A stretch of 64,000 bases of DNA from Caldipriscus sp964426895. Its GTDB lineage: Bacteria; Hydrothermota; Hydrothermia; LBFQ01. The position numbers and the translations under genes were made by a program. How positions within the stretch are numbered: the first letter of the stretch is position 1; the number at the start of each line of letters is the position of its first letter. The stretch spans positions 30,882 to 94,881 of the forward strand of contig CAYRSH010000001.1 in the NCBI GenBank assembly GCA_964426895.1, in the 5' to 3' direction. Under the pieces are notes generated by a model. It was not told the DNA's origin, did not search any database, and saw only the letters and a list, made by a program, of their open reading frames with translations. Shown here piece after piece: positions 41,756 to 50,581 of the stretch.

Positions 41756-43504
41756 GTGTTAGTAATTTTATCCTTAACTATTCGGGATATACAATTTACA
41801 ACCGATACGGGTGGGAGTTCCCCACTTGTAGGTTCTTATGTTAGCGTTGTTGGAAAGGTTAGCGGGATATTCCCAGAATTTAGGGGATTTTTTATACAGG
41901 ATGGGCAATGCGCTTGGTGTGGGATATTCGTTTATGCCGGAAGTTCTATGCCAACTCTAAACCTATGGGATAGCGTAGAGGTTTCGGGTGTTGTGCAGGA
42001 GTATAAGAAAACCACGGAGATAGTTTTAAGTTCAATAACCGTTCTCGGATCGGGTTCTCCCATAAATCCCATAACGGTATCCATTCCGGAAATAGCGGAA
42101 AGCCTTGAAGGGGTTTTGGTGAGAATAAGCGGAAAGGTTATAGACCATTGGATTAACAGGTATGGGGATTTTATGGTCTATGGTGGTGGTTCTAAAATAA
42201 CGGTTTTAAACTCTTCAAGGTTTAGTTATTTAGCACTTTTGGGTGATAGCATAGGTATAACCGGCCCCATAATGCAGGACTTCTCCGATTATGAAATCTT
42301 ACCGAGAAGGGATTCCGATATATTCGGATATAGACTGGTGAAATACGCAGCATATTTTAATAGGCCAACGGATACAACTGTCGCATTATACCTGAAAAAT
42401 CCGGGAAACGATACTTTAAGGTTTGTTGTTGCAAACCTCATAGGTAAATCCCGGTATAATGTTGATATAGCCGTATATAGCCTTTCTTCCCAAGTCATTG
42501 TAGATTCCTTAATATCCGCAAAAAATAGGGGTGTAAGGGTTAGGGTTATTTACGAATCGGACAACTATAACACATATATCCAACAACTTGAAATGGTAGG
42601 TATTCCAACTTACAACGATTCCAACAGGGTTGATTACGGACTAATGCATATGAAGGTTGTAGCAATTGATAATAGGGACTTGGATACGACAAACGATGTA
42701 GTTCTTCTTGGTTCTTATAACTTTACAACTTTTGCGGATACATTGCAGGTGAATAGCCTTGTTGCCATACGCTCCCATAGGGTTGCAAATGAGTTTTTAA
42801 AGGAATTCAATGAGATGTGGGGAAGCAATGGAGATATACCAAACCCTTCAAATTCCAAGTTTGGAACCCAGAAAACCCGGAATACGATAAATGTAATACC
42901 AGAAGATTCCTTAACACTGTGGTTCCCACCGGCGGATACCGCATTGGGGGCCTTTACGACTTTTATTAGGGGAACAAACTCCCAAATACACTTTGGAATA
43001 AATGTTTTCACGAATAACGAAATACTTTACGCCTTTCAAGATGTGCATTTTTCTGGAAAATTGGTTGCTGGGATATTTGACTATTCGGATTGGAACAATC
43101 CGTACTCAAAAAGTTGGGATATGCGCTCATGGACACCACCCCCAAGGATAATACCCTATTTAAACGGTTATACATTCCACGACAAATTTGCGATTAGGGA
43201 TAGGGAGGCCGTTGAATTCGGTTCTTCCAATTGGAGTTATAACGGTTTTACCCGTAGCGATGAGGTTGTGGTAATCGCTCACAGTAGAATTTTGGCCGAT
43301 CAGTTTTTCCAATACTGGTACGCGAGGTGGAAAGAGGCGGATACCTCGGAACCCCCTTTACCAATAAAGGAAATTCCTAATAATTTCTCGCTATGTGATT
43401 ATTCCCAAGTGTATGACATAATGGGAAGAAAGGCAAAAACTGAAAGAAAAGGGATTTATTTCATAAGGTGTGGAAATATGTGGAAGAAATACATAAGACC
43501 TTAG
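41756..43504 (+). CDS. secreted phospholipase-D-like nuclease with OB-fold and sorting-like tail
   Basis: 582 aa. Short hydrophobic start (MLVILSL), then an OB-fold region (about 10-180: VSVVGKVSGIFPEFRGFFIQ, DSVEVSGVVQEY) like the DNA-binding OB modules of secreted nucleases. Two phospholipase-D half-sites follow: GLMHMKVVAID (with GSYNFTTFAD downstream) and TFHDKFAIRD (with GSSNWSYNG). Each gives an HxK..GSxN catalytic set. The C-terminus VYDIMGRKAKTERKGIYFIR resembles type IX sorting tails without the full beta domain. A role in extracellular DNA cleavage is inferred. Confidence 0.82.
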   Translation: MLVILSLTIRDIQFTTDTGGSSPLVGSYVSVVGKVSGIFPEFRGFFIQDGQCAWCGIFVYAGSSMPTLNLWDSVEVSGVVQEYKKTTEIVLSSITVLGSGSPINPITVSIPEIAESLEGVLVRISGKVIDHWINRYGDFMVYGGGSKITVLNSSRFSYLALLGDSIGITGPIMQDFSDYEILPRRDSDIFGYRLVKYAAYFNRPTDTTVALYLKNPGNDTLRFVVANLIGKSRYNVDIAVYSLSSQVIVDSLISAKNRGVRVRVIYESDNYNTYIQQLEMVGIPTYNDSNRVDYGLMHMKVVAIDNRDLDTTNDVVLLGSYNFTTFADTLQVNSLVAIRSHRVANEFLKEFNEMWGSNGDIPNPSNSKFGTQKTRNTINVIPEDSLTLWFPPADTALGAFTTFIRGTNSQIHFGINVFTNNEILYAFQDVHFSGKLVAGIFDYSDWNNPYSKSWDMRSWTPPPRIIPYLNGYTFHDKFAIRDREAVEFGSSNWSYNGFTRSDEVVVIAHSRILADQFFQYWYARWKEADTSEPPLPIKEIPNNFSLCDYSQVYDIMGRKAKTERKGIYFIRCGNMWKKYIRP

Positions 43505-43522
43505 CGTTTGAGTTTGGTAAAT

Positions 43523-44009
43523 TCAACATAAGGAATATATAAAGGCTCCTAAAACGATAACCAAAACCCCGGTAATTATGACATACACCTGAAAAGAGAT
43601 GTGTTTTCCTTCAAACCAATTATGCGGAAGTTTTGGCATATAGTTTCCCACAACGATTATTAATAACCCCAAAAATACGGTAATTAATGGAGTGTTCATA
43701 TAACCCGTTTGGGCGGCATAAACCGATAGAAGGGAGAATATGGACATAAACAAAACCAATACATCCCTTATAAATAACAGGGCAAACATTTTCGGCTGTA
43801 TTTTTAAGGTACCATAAAATATATCCACTTGCTTCCATACCTGGCCGGTTCTAAGGTTATGACTGATGATAGAACCAATTCATCTTCCACCCTCCTTTCT
43901 TTTCAACTTCACAAAAAACTCAGCGATTAAATCTATCACATCCATTAACCACCCCGGCATCCGTTAATTTTCTTAAATGATACGAAAAGGCTGGTTGTGA
44001 AATCGTAAG
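43523..44009 (-). pseudogene. decayed sdpR/sdpI-like operon (ArsR repressor + SdpI membrane protein)
   Basis: Downstream of sodC, 44009 to 43941 reads LTISQPAFSYHLRKLTDAGV, the DNA-recognition helix of ArsR-family repressors, with no N-terminal part. A different frame gives VIDLIAEFFVKLKRKEGGR and a stop overlapping an ATG (43883). After that ATG the frame stops at once. From 43828 an open frame of 101 aa has hydrophobic helices and GLLIIVVGNYMPKLPHNWF, like the conserved GNYMPK/NYFFG region of SdpI immunity proteins. The usual RTPWTL segment is missing. The ArsR-SdpI order is the known SdpRI pair. A residual small membrane protein could still be made from 43828. Confidence 0.55.
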
Positions 44010-44019
44010 CCGTTAAGGG

Positions 44020-44511
44020 TTATTTAACCAATCCTATAATACCACAGGCTATCCTATCACCTGAATTTCCGGCCGGTTGGCTTTTGTAATCGTCTGGCCC
44101 TGCGTGAATTATAACCGCCCTACCGAGGATTGAATGGGGTGAAGGCAAGAGGGTAAAAGCCTTAGTAATATATGTGAATTCGGCAACCCCGTTTTTATCG
44201 GTTTTTATGTTTGGTAAATCCCCTGAATGATGCGTTCCTATTGGATCATCCGGGTTTCCGTGTTTTTCTGATTTATAAGGGTCAAAATGCCCACCCGACG
44301 CGTGGTGTGATGAACAATCGCCGAACTCGTGTATGTGTATGGCATAGGTTTTGTCCTTATCCAATCCCTTAATGGTTCCCTTTATGAACACACTCATATC
44401 GGAGAGTTGATAAAACCAAACCTCACCCGATATATTCCCCTTAAAGGCTTTTACATCTGCCCTTGCCTTTAAAAGGGTATCGGCGCTTGTTAGGAGTGTA
44501 ATTATAAGCAT
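44020..44511 (-). CDS. sodC: Cu/Zn superoxide dismutase
   Basis: 163 aa. Exported enzyme that dismutates superoxide. Metal ligands: AIHIHEFGDCSSHHASGGHF (Cu His pair, bridging/Zn His), THHSGDLPN (His and Asp) and AVIIHAGPDDYKSQPAGNSG (Cu His), then RIACGII with the disulphide Cys. The catalytic-arginine region is altered relative to enteric enzymes but the ligand set is complete. The N-terminus is short (MLIITLLTSADTLLKA). Single-gene unit divergent from the 44562 barrel. Confidence 0.93.
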   Translation of the reverse strand: MLIITLLTSADTLLKARADVKAFKGNISGEVWFYQLSDMSVFIKGTIKGLDKDKTYAIHIHEFGDCSSHHASGGHFDPYKSEKHGNPDDPIGTHHSGDLPNIKTDKNGVAEFTYITKAFTLLPSPHSILGRAVIIHAGPDDYKSQPAGNSGDRIACGIIGLVK

Positions 44512-44519
44512 AACCAGGT

Positions 44520-44525
44520 ATTTTA
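44520..44525 (-). promoter_or_regulatory. -10 element of sodC
   Basis: TAAAAT preceded by CTACCT, 8 nt before the sodC ATG. Confidence 0.7.
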
Positions 44526-44546
44526 AGGTAGAGGAATTTCCACCCT

Positions 44547-44552
44547 TATAAT
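44547..44552 (+). promoter_or_regulatory. -10 element of the 44562 gene
   Basis: TATAAT preceded by TTTCCACCCT, 9 nt before ATG and 21 bp from the opposing sodC -10. Confidence 0.7.
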
Positions 44553-44561
44553 AACCATCCT

Positions 44562-45189
44562 ATGAAAAGGGTTTTGTTTATTCTTCCCTTTGCCGTTTCC
44601 CCCGCCTTTGCCGTAGGTTTCTGGGCGAATATAGGCGGGGGGTTGAACGCGGGAGGGTTTAGTGATGTATGCGATACCTCATTATGTATAAGCGAGATTC
44701 CCGCCAGTATATCACCGAAAGGGTTCATCTTTGGTATAAATGCATCCGCGGGTTTGAGTTTCGCACCAATTACACCTATATTCGTGGGAGCCGGCTTTGA
44801 TTTCTACACCGGTAGGCAGAAGTACATGTTAAAAGTTACATTCTTTGGAAATACGACTGAGGATTCAATCAGGCTTGATGTTAGAAGACTTTATATAAAA
44901 CTGCCGATAGGATACCAATTATCCTTTCCCATGATAAAAATATATTTCGGCATTCATCCCGCTTATGCCATGTATTCGGTGAAAGATACCGCGGAAAACG
45001 ATTATACCGATTACAAAGGTTTTGCCTTTGGTGGTTTTGCCAACGCCTATTATTTTACCGGTCCAATAGGTTTTGGAGGGGGTATTTTTGTTGATTACGC
45101 ACCAAGCTTATCGGGTAAAATATCTTAAAAAGGTATTACACTACGGGATAAACCTCGGTATAGCCCTATCCTTGGGTGTTCTTGAATGA
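44562..45189 (+). pseudogene. outer-membrane beta-barrel protein with a 1-nt frameshift near its end
   Basis: Conventional signal peptide MKRVLFILPFAVSPAFA, then an eight-stranded-type barrel (GFWANIGGGLNAGG, FVGAGFDFYTG, LPIGYQLSFPMIKIYFGIHP). The frame stops at 45126-45128 after SLSGKIS. Skipping one base in the G run at 45113-45115 (or nearby) restores YLKKVLHYGINLGIALSLGV then LE and a TGA at 45187-45189. That tail looks like the missing last strand, and its TGA overlaps the next ATG as ATGA, as expected for coupled genes. It is either a recent mutation or a sequencing/assembly error; the rest of the protein is intact. Confidence 0.75.
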
Positions 45190-45746
45190 GGATAACGAAG
45201 GTTTATACCAAATTTGGGGATGGGGGAAAGACATATTTGGCGGATGGTTCCGTTGTGTCAAAAACCCATCCCCTTGTTTCCTCTTATGGTGAAGTTGATG
45301 AATTGAACTCCTTTATAGGCCTTTTAAGGGCTGAACTCTCTAAGGATTTAAGGGAATTGGATGAAATTTTAAAAGATATACAAAACGACCTCTTTAAAGT
45401 GGGTGCGGATTTGGCAACCCCTATCCCTTCAAAATATCCCATAAAAAGGGTTTCGGAAGGGGATGTTAAAAAAATTGAAGAACTAATTGATAAATACAAT
45501 GCCGAACTCAAACCCCTTGAAGAATTCGTATTGCCATCCGGTTGTAAGGAGTCCGCACTATTGCATATATGTAGAACGGTTTGTAGGAGGGCGGAAAGGG
45601 TGGTTGTATCCGCAATGGAAAAGGGTTTTAAGATTAACCCCAATGTTCAAATATATCTAAACAGGTTATCCGATCTCTTTTTTGTCTTGGCAAGGTGGTG
45701 CAATGTTAAAAAAGGTATAAACGAAGAAATGGCCAAATTTAAATAA
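45186..45746 (+). CDS. cob(I)alamin adenosyltransferase, PduO/MMAB type
   Basis: 186 aa. Transfers adenosyl from ATP to cob(I)alamin to make coenzyme B12. Signatures: TKFGDGGKTYLADGS (ATP site), SYGEVDELNSFIGLLR, EFVLPSGCKESALLHICRTV, CRRAERVV and QIYLNRLSDLFFVLAR. It is coupled to the barrel gene upstream. Adenosylcobalamin users (methylmalonyl-CoA mutase, class II RNR) are not in the window. The last 8 nt overlap the convergent 45739 gene. Confidence 0.94.
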   Translation: MRITKVYTKFGDGGKTYLADGSVVSKTHPLVSSYGEVDELNSFIGLLRAELSKDLRELDEILKDIQNDLFKVGADLATPIPSKYPIKRVSEGDVKKIEELIDKYNAELKPLEEFVLPSGCKESALLHICRTVCRRAERVVVSAMEKGFKINPNVQIYLNRLSDLFFVLARWCNVKKGINEEMAKFK

Positions 45747-46629
45747 TCTCGTATATGTGCGCGTTTATAACCTTAAACCCCAACTCTTTACCGAATGTAA
45801 ATGTGGGTAAGGGTATTTCAAGGTTCAAATTCCTTTTACCCGTATCGTATATATACCTCCATATACCGAGCATAACGTTATCCTCCGGAACCGTATTCAA
45901 TATCACAACGATTTTATCCTCTTCCTCAACCAACAATATATAACCGAGGATTTTTGACCTTTCAAGGACCTTTATTATTTTTACCTTATCCCTACAGGCG
46001 GATAATACGGATTTAAGGGCAAATTCTCGCGTGGGGGAGAGTTTAAACGAATTGTTTAGTATTTCCTCTAAGGTATCAAAACCTTTTATTTCCACCTTTA
46101 TATCCATCTTCCTTTCCATGTTTTCAAAGGTTTTTATGAAGTTATACGCCTTTGCCCTATAAAGGTGTTCAAGTGGATCACCTTTTAATCTTATATGGTG
46201 GATTTTTACCGATGATATTGCATTACCCATCTTTGACACGATGGAATAACTCGGCGAATCTTCCCTTATAGGTCCCACCAACATTTTCTCATACCCATTT
46301 TGCAAATTTTTCAAAAGGCTTTCCAGAACTTCCCTGCGGTATTGGGGAAGTATTACAAACTCCGAGTAAGGGGCAAAAATGGGATCAAATACGGGAAGTA
46401 TCAGGGTTTTACGCGAATCGTAATAAGAACCCGCTACATACGCTACGGGTTTTTCGTTTGCCACCATCCAATATTTGGGTTCTCCACCGTTGTATTCGGC
46501 CGCAAGTATAGACCATTTAGGATATGCGAATATCACTCCTCTCACACTCTCAAAATACATCTTTTCCCACTCCTCCAAATGCTCAAAGGGGTTGATTCTT
46601 TCAATCCTTAGCATAGTACTACTAACCAC
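45739..46629 (-). CDS. unknown protein, possibly GNAT/FemAB-like acyltransferase
   Basis: 296 aa. Not firmly recognised. Features suggesting an acyltransferase fold are FAYPKWSILAAEYNGGEPKY, then WMVANEKPVAYVAGSYYD, and in the second half KILGYILLVEEEDKIVVILNTV followed by a helix, similar to the GNAT beta-4/beta-5 region. No clear acetyl-CoA P-loop (Q/RxxGxG/A) is seen. The start is GTG at 46629, 6 nt after TAAAAT; an ATG five codons later is the alternative. Confidence 0.5.
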   Translation of the reverse strand: MVSSTMLRIERINPFEHLEEWEKMYFESVRGVIFAYPKWSILAAEYNGGEPKYWMVANEKPVAYVAGSYYDSRKTLILPVFDPIFAPYSEFVILPQYRREVLESLLKNLQNGYEKMLVGPIREDSPSYSIVSKMGNAISSVKIHHIRLKGDPLEHLYRAKAYNFIKTFENMERKMDIKVEIKGFDTLEEILNNSFKLSPTREFALKSVLSACRDKVKIIKVLERSKILGYILLVEEEDKIVVILNTVPEDNVMLGIWRYIYDTGKRNLNLEIPLPTFTFGKELGFKVINAHIYEII

Positions 46630-46635
46630 AAAAAT

Positions 46636-46641
46636 ATTTTA
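46636..46641 (-). promoter_or_regulatory. -10 element of the 46629 gene
   Basis: TAAAAT preceded by TTTCAACCT, 6 nt before the GTG. Its upstream sequence is nearly identical to that of dnaK. Confidence 0.6.
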
Positions 46642-46669
46642 AGGTTGAAAGTTTTTTCGTATGGAAAAC

Positions 46670-47416
46670 TTATCGCAAACCCTTATTTCCAAAGGGAATT
46701 TCCAAATTTTTCAACCTCAACAACGCCTCCCTATCCGTAATATCAAAGCCCAATGGGGTTATGGAAACATAACCGTTTTTTACGGCATATATGTCGGAAC
46801 CCGGGGGCATTTTAAAAACCGGTTTCCCTTCAATCCTGAAAGCGTTTTCCCCCTCTATCCTTACGGGCTCCTTATAAACCCTGCTACCCAAAAATGTCCA
46901 TTTAAATCCCCTTATCTCTTCCAAAGGCAAAGAGGGGATATTTACGGATAATAGGCGGAAATCCTCATAATCCAAGAATCTTTTAAGGACCATTTTCGCT
47001 ATCTCTTTGGCGGTTTCCCACATCATATTATCAGTCCTTTCAAGGGAAAACGCTATGGCCCTAAAACCATACATGGCTCCCTCCCTTGCAGCCGCCACAG
47101 TGCCAGAATAAAATACATCTTCCGATAGGTTATATCCGGCGTTTATTCCGCTGAGGATGATTTTGGGTTGAGCGGGTAGGATTCCAAAAAGTCCTATAAG
47201 CACGGAATCCGCCGGAGAACCGTCCACCGCAAATTTTCTGGGTCCAAACTTATAAACCCTAACCTCCTTTCCGAATGTTAATCTGTGGCTTGAACCGCTT
47301 TGTTCTTCCAAGGGTGCAACCGTCCAAACCTCACCGAATTCCGAGGCGACTTCCTCTAAAACCTTTAACCCCTCGGCTTCTATACCGTCGTCATTGGATA
47401 TCAATATTATGGGCAC
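46670..47416 (-). CDS. surE: 5'/3'-nucleotidase SurE
   Basis: 248 aa. Metal-dependent nucleoside monophosphatase. N-terminal ILISNDDGIEAEG (Asp8, Asp9), SGSSHRLT, and SGINAGYNLSEDVFYSGTVA with the ligand Asn. The C-terminal arm is of normal length. GTG start, 9 nt after TAGAAT. Confidence 0.95.
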   Translation of the reverse strand: MPIILISNDDGIEAEGLKVLEEVASEFGEVWTVAPLEEQSGSSHRLTFGKEVRVYKFGPRKFAVDGSPADSVLIGLFGILPAQPKIILSGINAGYNLSEDVFYSGTVAAAREGAMYGFRAIAFSLERTDNMMWETAKEIAKMVLKRFLDYEDFRLLSVNIPSLPLEEIRGFKWTFLGSRVYKEPVRIEGENAFRIEGKPVFKMPPGSDIYAVKNGYVSITPLGFDITDREALLRLKNLEIPFGNKGLR

Positions 47417-47425
47417 CGGGTGGGT

Positions 47426-47431
47426 ATTCTA
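47426..47431 (-). promoter_or_regulatory. -10 element of surE
   Basis: TAGAAT preceded by CATCCT, 9 nt before the GTG. Confidence 0.6.
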
Positions 47432-47450
47432 AGGATGAACGGGGCGACCT

Positions 47451-47456
47451 TACAAT
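47451..47456 (+). promoter_or_regulatory. -10 element of the SEC-C/rnr unit
   Basis: TACAAT preceded by CGACCT, 9 nt before ATG at 47466 and 19 bp from the opposing surE -10. Confidence 0.6.
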
Positions 47457-47465
47457 ACCCGACTT

Positions 47466-48533
47466 ATGAATTTAGAAATGTGTCCCTGTGGAAGTGGGAA
47501 ATCCCTAAAAAAATGTTGCTATGAAAATTGGAAAAAATCCGTTGAAGTACTTCAAGCACTAAGGGATATGAATCTTCCACTTACCACGGAGGTAAAAAAG
47601 GAGTTAGAAAATTTTAAAGTTGATGCATATCCAACATTTCACAAAACGGTTTTTGATAGGTTAAAAACGGGGAAGATAGAAATCGTTGAAATATACGAAT
47701 ATTATAGGGATATGGGCTTTGTGGATATCGGTGATAGGAGGTTTTGGTCCCCCCTTTACGAATACACACCCCTTGAAAAGAGGCCTTTTTTCGTATTCAA
47801 TTTTGATGGATTGGAAATAGCATTACCTTCGGCTTTTGTTGCCAGAAGCGTAGAGGAGAGGTTGGCAACGATGGATGCAACGGATGAGGAAAGTTTTTTG
47901 GAAGGCTTAAAAAATGCAAAAAACGAGAGGGTATCCATAGAGGGATATGGTATTAAGGATTACACATTACTCGTCCCCTTGGTGGCGGTGGAAAACTTAA
48001 AACAACTCTTACAAAAAACACAAACCGTAAGGTTTAAAGACGGTTCTATTGGGTATTTCCTTTATATGGCGGATTCTGAACACAGGAACTTTAAGAGGAC
48101 ATTGCCATCCCCAAAGTTTTCCTATATTGAGGTTGCGGGGGTATATAGTATAGCCGCCGTTGAAAACACGCAGTTTTTAATGGTTTATTCCCATACTTGG
48201 CCGAGATCGGAGGTAATGTATCAGAATATCAAAGATAAAGTTGCTTCCGAAGATGTTATATTCTTTAAGTATTCGGATAAAGAAATCGGGAAGTTCTCAA
48301 AACCCGACGAAGAACCAAAACCAAATACTTATAAAGAAATAGCGGAGTTTTACTCAAAAATAGACGAGTACGAATACGACGGAAAACCCCTAGGAAGGCT
48401 AAAAGAGGAGGATGAACGGGTATATAACGAGATTATGAAAACCTTTGCTTTTATCGAGGCGCAACTATCCAAATGGAAGGCTCCGGCCTTTCCCTACAAA
48501 TCCGTTCTGAAAAAACTATGGTTAGAGAAGTAG
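47466..48533 (+). CDS. SEC-C zinc-motif protein of unknown function
   Basis: 355 aa. The N-terminus MNLEMCPCGSGKSLKKCCYE is a SEC-C zinc-binding motif like the SecA tail. The remainder is mixed alpha/beta (FVFNFDGLEIALPSAFVARS, GVYSIAAVENTQFLMVYSHT) and not recognised. The last 16 nt overlap rnr, so the two are cotranscribed; a role near ribosomes or RNA decay is possible but inferred. Confidence 0.7.
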   Translation: MNLEMCPCGSGKSLKKCCYENWKKSVEVLQALRDMNLPLTTEVKKELENFKVDAYPTFHKTVFDRLKTGKIEIVEIYEYYRDMGFVDIGDRRFWSPLYEYTPLEKRPFFVFNFDGLEIALPSAFVARSVEERLATMDATDEESFLEGLKNAKNERVSIEGYGIKDYTLLVPLVAVENLKQLLQKTQTVRFKDGSIGYFLYMADSEHRNFKRTLPSPKFSYIEVAGVYSIAAVENTQFLMVYSHTWPRSEVMYQNIKDKVASEDVIFFKYSDKEIGKFSKPDEEPKPNTYKEIAEFYSKIDEYEYDGKPLGRLKEEDERVYNEIMKTFAFIEAQLSKWKAPAFPYKSVLKKLWLEK

Positions 48534-50572
48534 AAGAACTTTTAAGAAAATCCAAAAAGGGTTATCTAACGGTTTCCCAGATTGCAAGGGTTTTGGGTAC
48601 GAGTAAAAAGAAGGTGAAAAGGGCATTAAATGTTCTTATAAAAAGCGGAAAGGTAATGAGGTATGGAAAGGGATATGGCTTAATTGAAAGGTTAGGTAAG
48701 AGGTTGAGGGGGAAAATAGAGATAAAGAGGGGAGGTTTTGGGTTTGTAATAACCGACGAAGGGGATGTATTCGTACCCACGTGGGCAATGGGTGATGCGG
48801 AGAACGGTGATATAGTTGAGGTTTTAGTATTTCCAAAGAAAAGAAAATTTGGAAACCTTGAAGGTAGGGTTTTGAGGGTCGTTGAAAGGAAAAAGGTTTA
48901 TTTTGTGGGGAGGTATTTGGGTAATGGGAAGGTAGAGGTTGAAGATTCAAGAGTAGGAATAGTTAATGCAAAGATCAAGAGTGGTATTAAGATTAATAAG
49001 GGGGATGTGGTTTTGGTGAAGAGGAGTGGAAGGAATTGGAGAATAGTTAATGTTAAACCCGACGATTACGAAATAGTAATGAAGATGTTTAACCTTCCCG
49101 AAGGGTTCCCGGAGGAAGTTTTAAGGGAAGCGGAAGAAATAGAATTTGTTGAAGATGAAAACAGGGTGGATTTAACTGATGAATTCACAATAACAATAGA
49201 CCCAAGAACTGCAAAGGATTACGATGACGCAATATATGTGGAAAGGTACGAAAAGGGTTGGATATTGAAGGTGCATATAGCAGATGTGTCATTTTGGGTA
49301 AGAAAGGATGGACATATGGATAAGGAAGCCTTAAAGAGGGGGAACAGCGTATATCTTATAGAAAGGGTTATACCAATGCTTCCTAACAAAATTTCCGATG
49401 ACTTGGCATCCCTTCTACCCGGACAGCCAAAATACACATTTACGGTTGAGGTAAAAATTACGAGGGATGGGAGGATATTAACCCAAAGTGCGAAGTTTTA
49501 TAAAAGCAAAATCCTATCCTATGCAAGGCTAACATATGAAGATGCCCAAAGGCTTTTAGACGGTTTTAATCCCGAAGATAAGGAAACCGTAATTTATAAA
49601 GGTGCAATTGGAGGTGTTAGAAGGGTTTTAAAGGAGGCAAGTGATTTAGCCGAAATACTGAGGGCAAAAAGGGAAGAAAGGGGAAGTATAGACTTTGACT
49701 TACCAGAAGCCGAATTCCTTATGGAAAATGGGCAAGTCCTTATGGTTTCCCCAAAGGAGAGGTTATGGACGCACAAAATAATAGAAGAGTTAATGATAAC
49801 CGCCAACACCTTGGTGGCCACATATTTGAATAGAAAAAAAGTTCCGGTTCTTTACAGGGTTCATCCAAATCCTAAGGAAAAAAAGGTTAAGGATTTTATA
49901 AAACTCGCAGAAAGGTTGTTGGGGAAATCGTTTAAAAACAAGAGGATAACGCCGAAGTTTTTAAGGGAAGTATTGGAGTCTTTTAGAGGAAGACCTGAGG
50001 AGAATTTAATGAACTATTTGCTTTTAAGGACAATGGCCAGAGCGGAATATTCACCAAAAAACATCGGACATTTTGGTTTGGCTTTGAAAAATTACCTACA
50101 TTTCACATCACCAATAAGGAGGTATGCGGATTTAATAGTTCATAGGCAGTTATGGGCGTATTTGAATGGGGAAAAATTGCCTTATTCTTATAAGGATCTG
50201 GTGAATATTGGAAAACACCTTTCCGAAATGGAAAGGCTGGCCGAGGACGCGGAATGGGAACTTTGGAGATTAAAAATTTATGAATTTATGGAAAGGAAGG
50301 TGGGACAAGAGTTTGAAGGCATAGTTGTTGGAATATCCGAGGATGCTTTGTTTGTTGAAATCACGCAACATTTGGCAGAAGGATATATACCGATTAATAC
50401 GATTAAGTGGGGCAAGGCCGTATCATTGCCTAAGGAGTATTCCGTTGTAATAGTCGGGAAGCGAAATACGAAAAAAATAACCCTTGGGGATAGGGTTGTC
50501 GTTAAAGTTAAATCCGTTGATAAATATTCAAAGGATATGTTATTGGAACTTGTAAAAATTGCACCCTTATAA
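48518..50572 (+). CDS. rnr: ribonuclease R
   Basis: 684 aa. Processive 3'-5' exoribonuclease of the RNB family. N-terminal winged helix (GYLTVSQIARVLGTSKKKVK), cold-shock domains (RGGFGFVITDEGDVFVP), the RNB domain with TIDPRTAKDYDDAIYVE (metal Asp cluster) and RAEYSPKNIGHFGLALKNY then HFTSPIRRYADLIVHR, and a C-terminal S1 domain (VGQEFEGIVVGISEDALFVE). The ATG at 48518 fits the family N-terminus; a start at 48473 is possible but unlikely. The stop TAA lies inside the -10 of the next gene. Confidence 0.95.
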   Translation: MVREVEELLRKSKKGYLTVSQIARVLGTSKKKVKRALNVLIKSGKVMRYGKGYGLIERLGKRLRGKIEIKRGGFGFVITDEGDVFVPTWAMGDAENGDIVEVLVFPKKRKFGNLEGRVLRVVERKKVYFVGRYLGNGKVEVEDSRVGIVNAKIKSGIKINKGDVVLVKRSGRNWRIVNVKPDDYEIVMKMFNLPEGFPEEVLREAEEIEFVEDENRVDLTDEFTITIDPRTAKDYDDAIYVERYEKGWILKVHIADVSFWVRKDGHMDKEALKRGNSVYLIERVIPMLPNKISDDLASLLPGQPKYTFTVEVKITRDGRILTQSAKFYKSKILSYARLTYEDAQRLLDGFNPEDKETVIYKGAIGGVRRVLKEASDLAEILRAKREERGSIDFDLPEAEFLMENGQVLMVSPKERLWTHKIIEELMITANTLVATYLNRKKVPVLYRVHPNPKEKKVKDFIKLAERLLGKSFKNKRITPKFLREVLESFRGRPEENLMNYLLLRTMARAEYSPKNIGHFGLALKNYLHFTSPIRRYADLIVHRQLWAYLNGEKLPYSYKDLVNIGKHLSEMERLAEDAEWELWRLKIYEFMERKVGQEFEGIVVGISEDALFVEITQHLAEGYIPINTIKWGKAVSLPKEYSVVIVGKRNTKKITLGDRVVVKVKSVDKYSKDMLLELVKIAPL

Positions 50573-50573
50573 T
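50568..50573 (+). promoter_or_regulatory. -10 element of the 50582 gene, containing the rnr stop
   Basis: TATAAT preceded by CACCCT, 8 nt before ATG. The rnr TAA is 50570-50572. Confidence 0.7.
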
Positions 50574-50581
50574 CCCCATTT

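Noticed and set aside
41620..41844. Plus-strand frame across the xer/41756 promoter region
   Set aside because: No family resemblance; it spans two promoter elements and the start of a clearly better gene in another frame.
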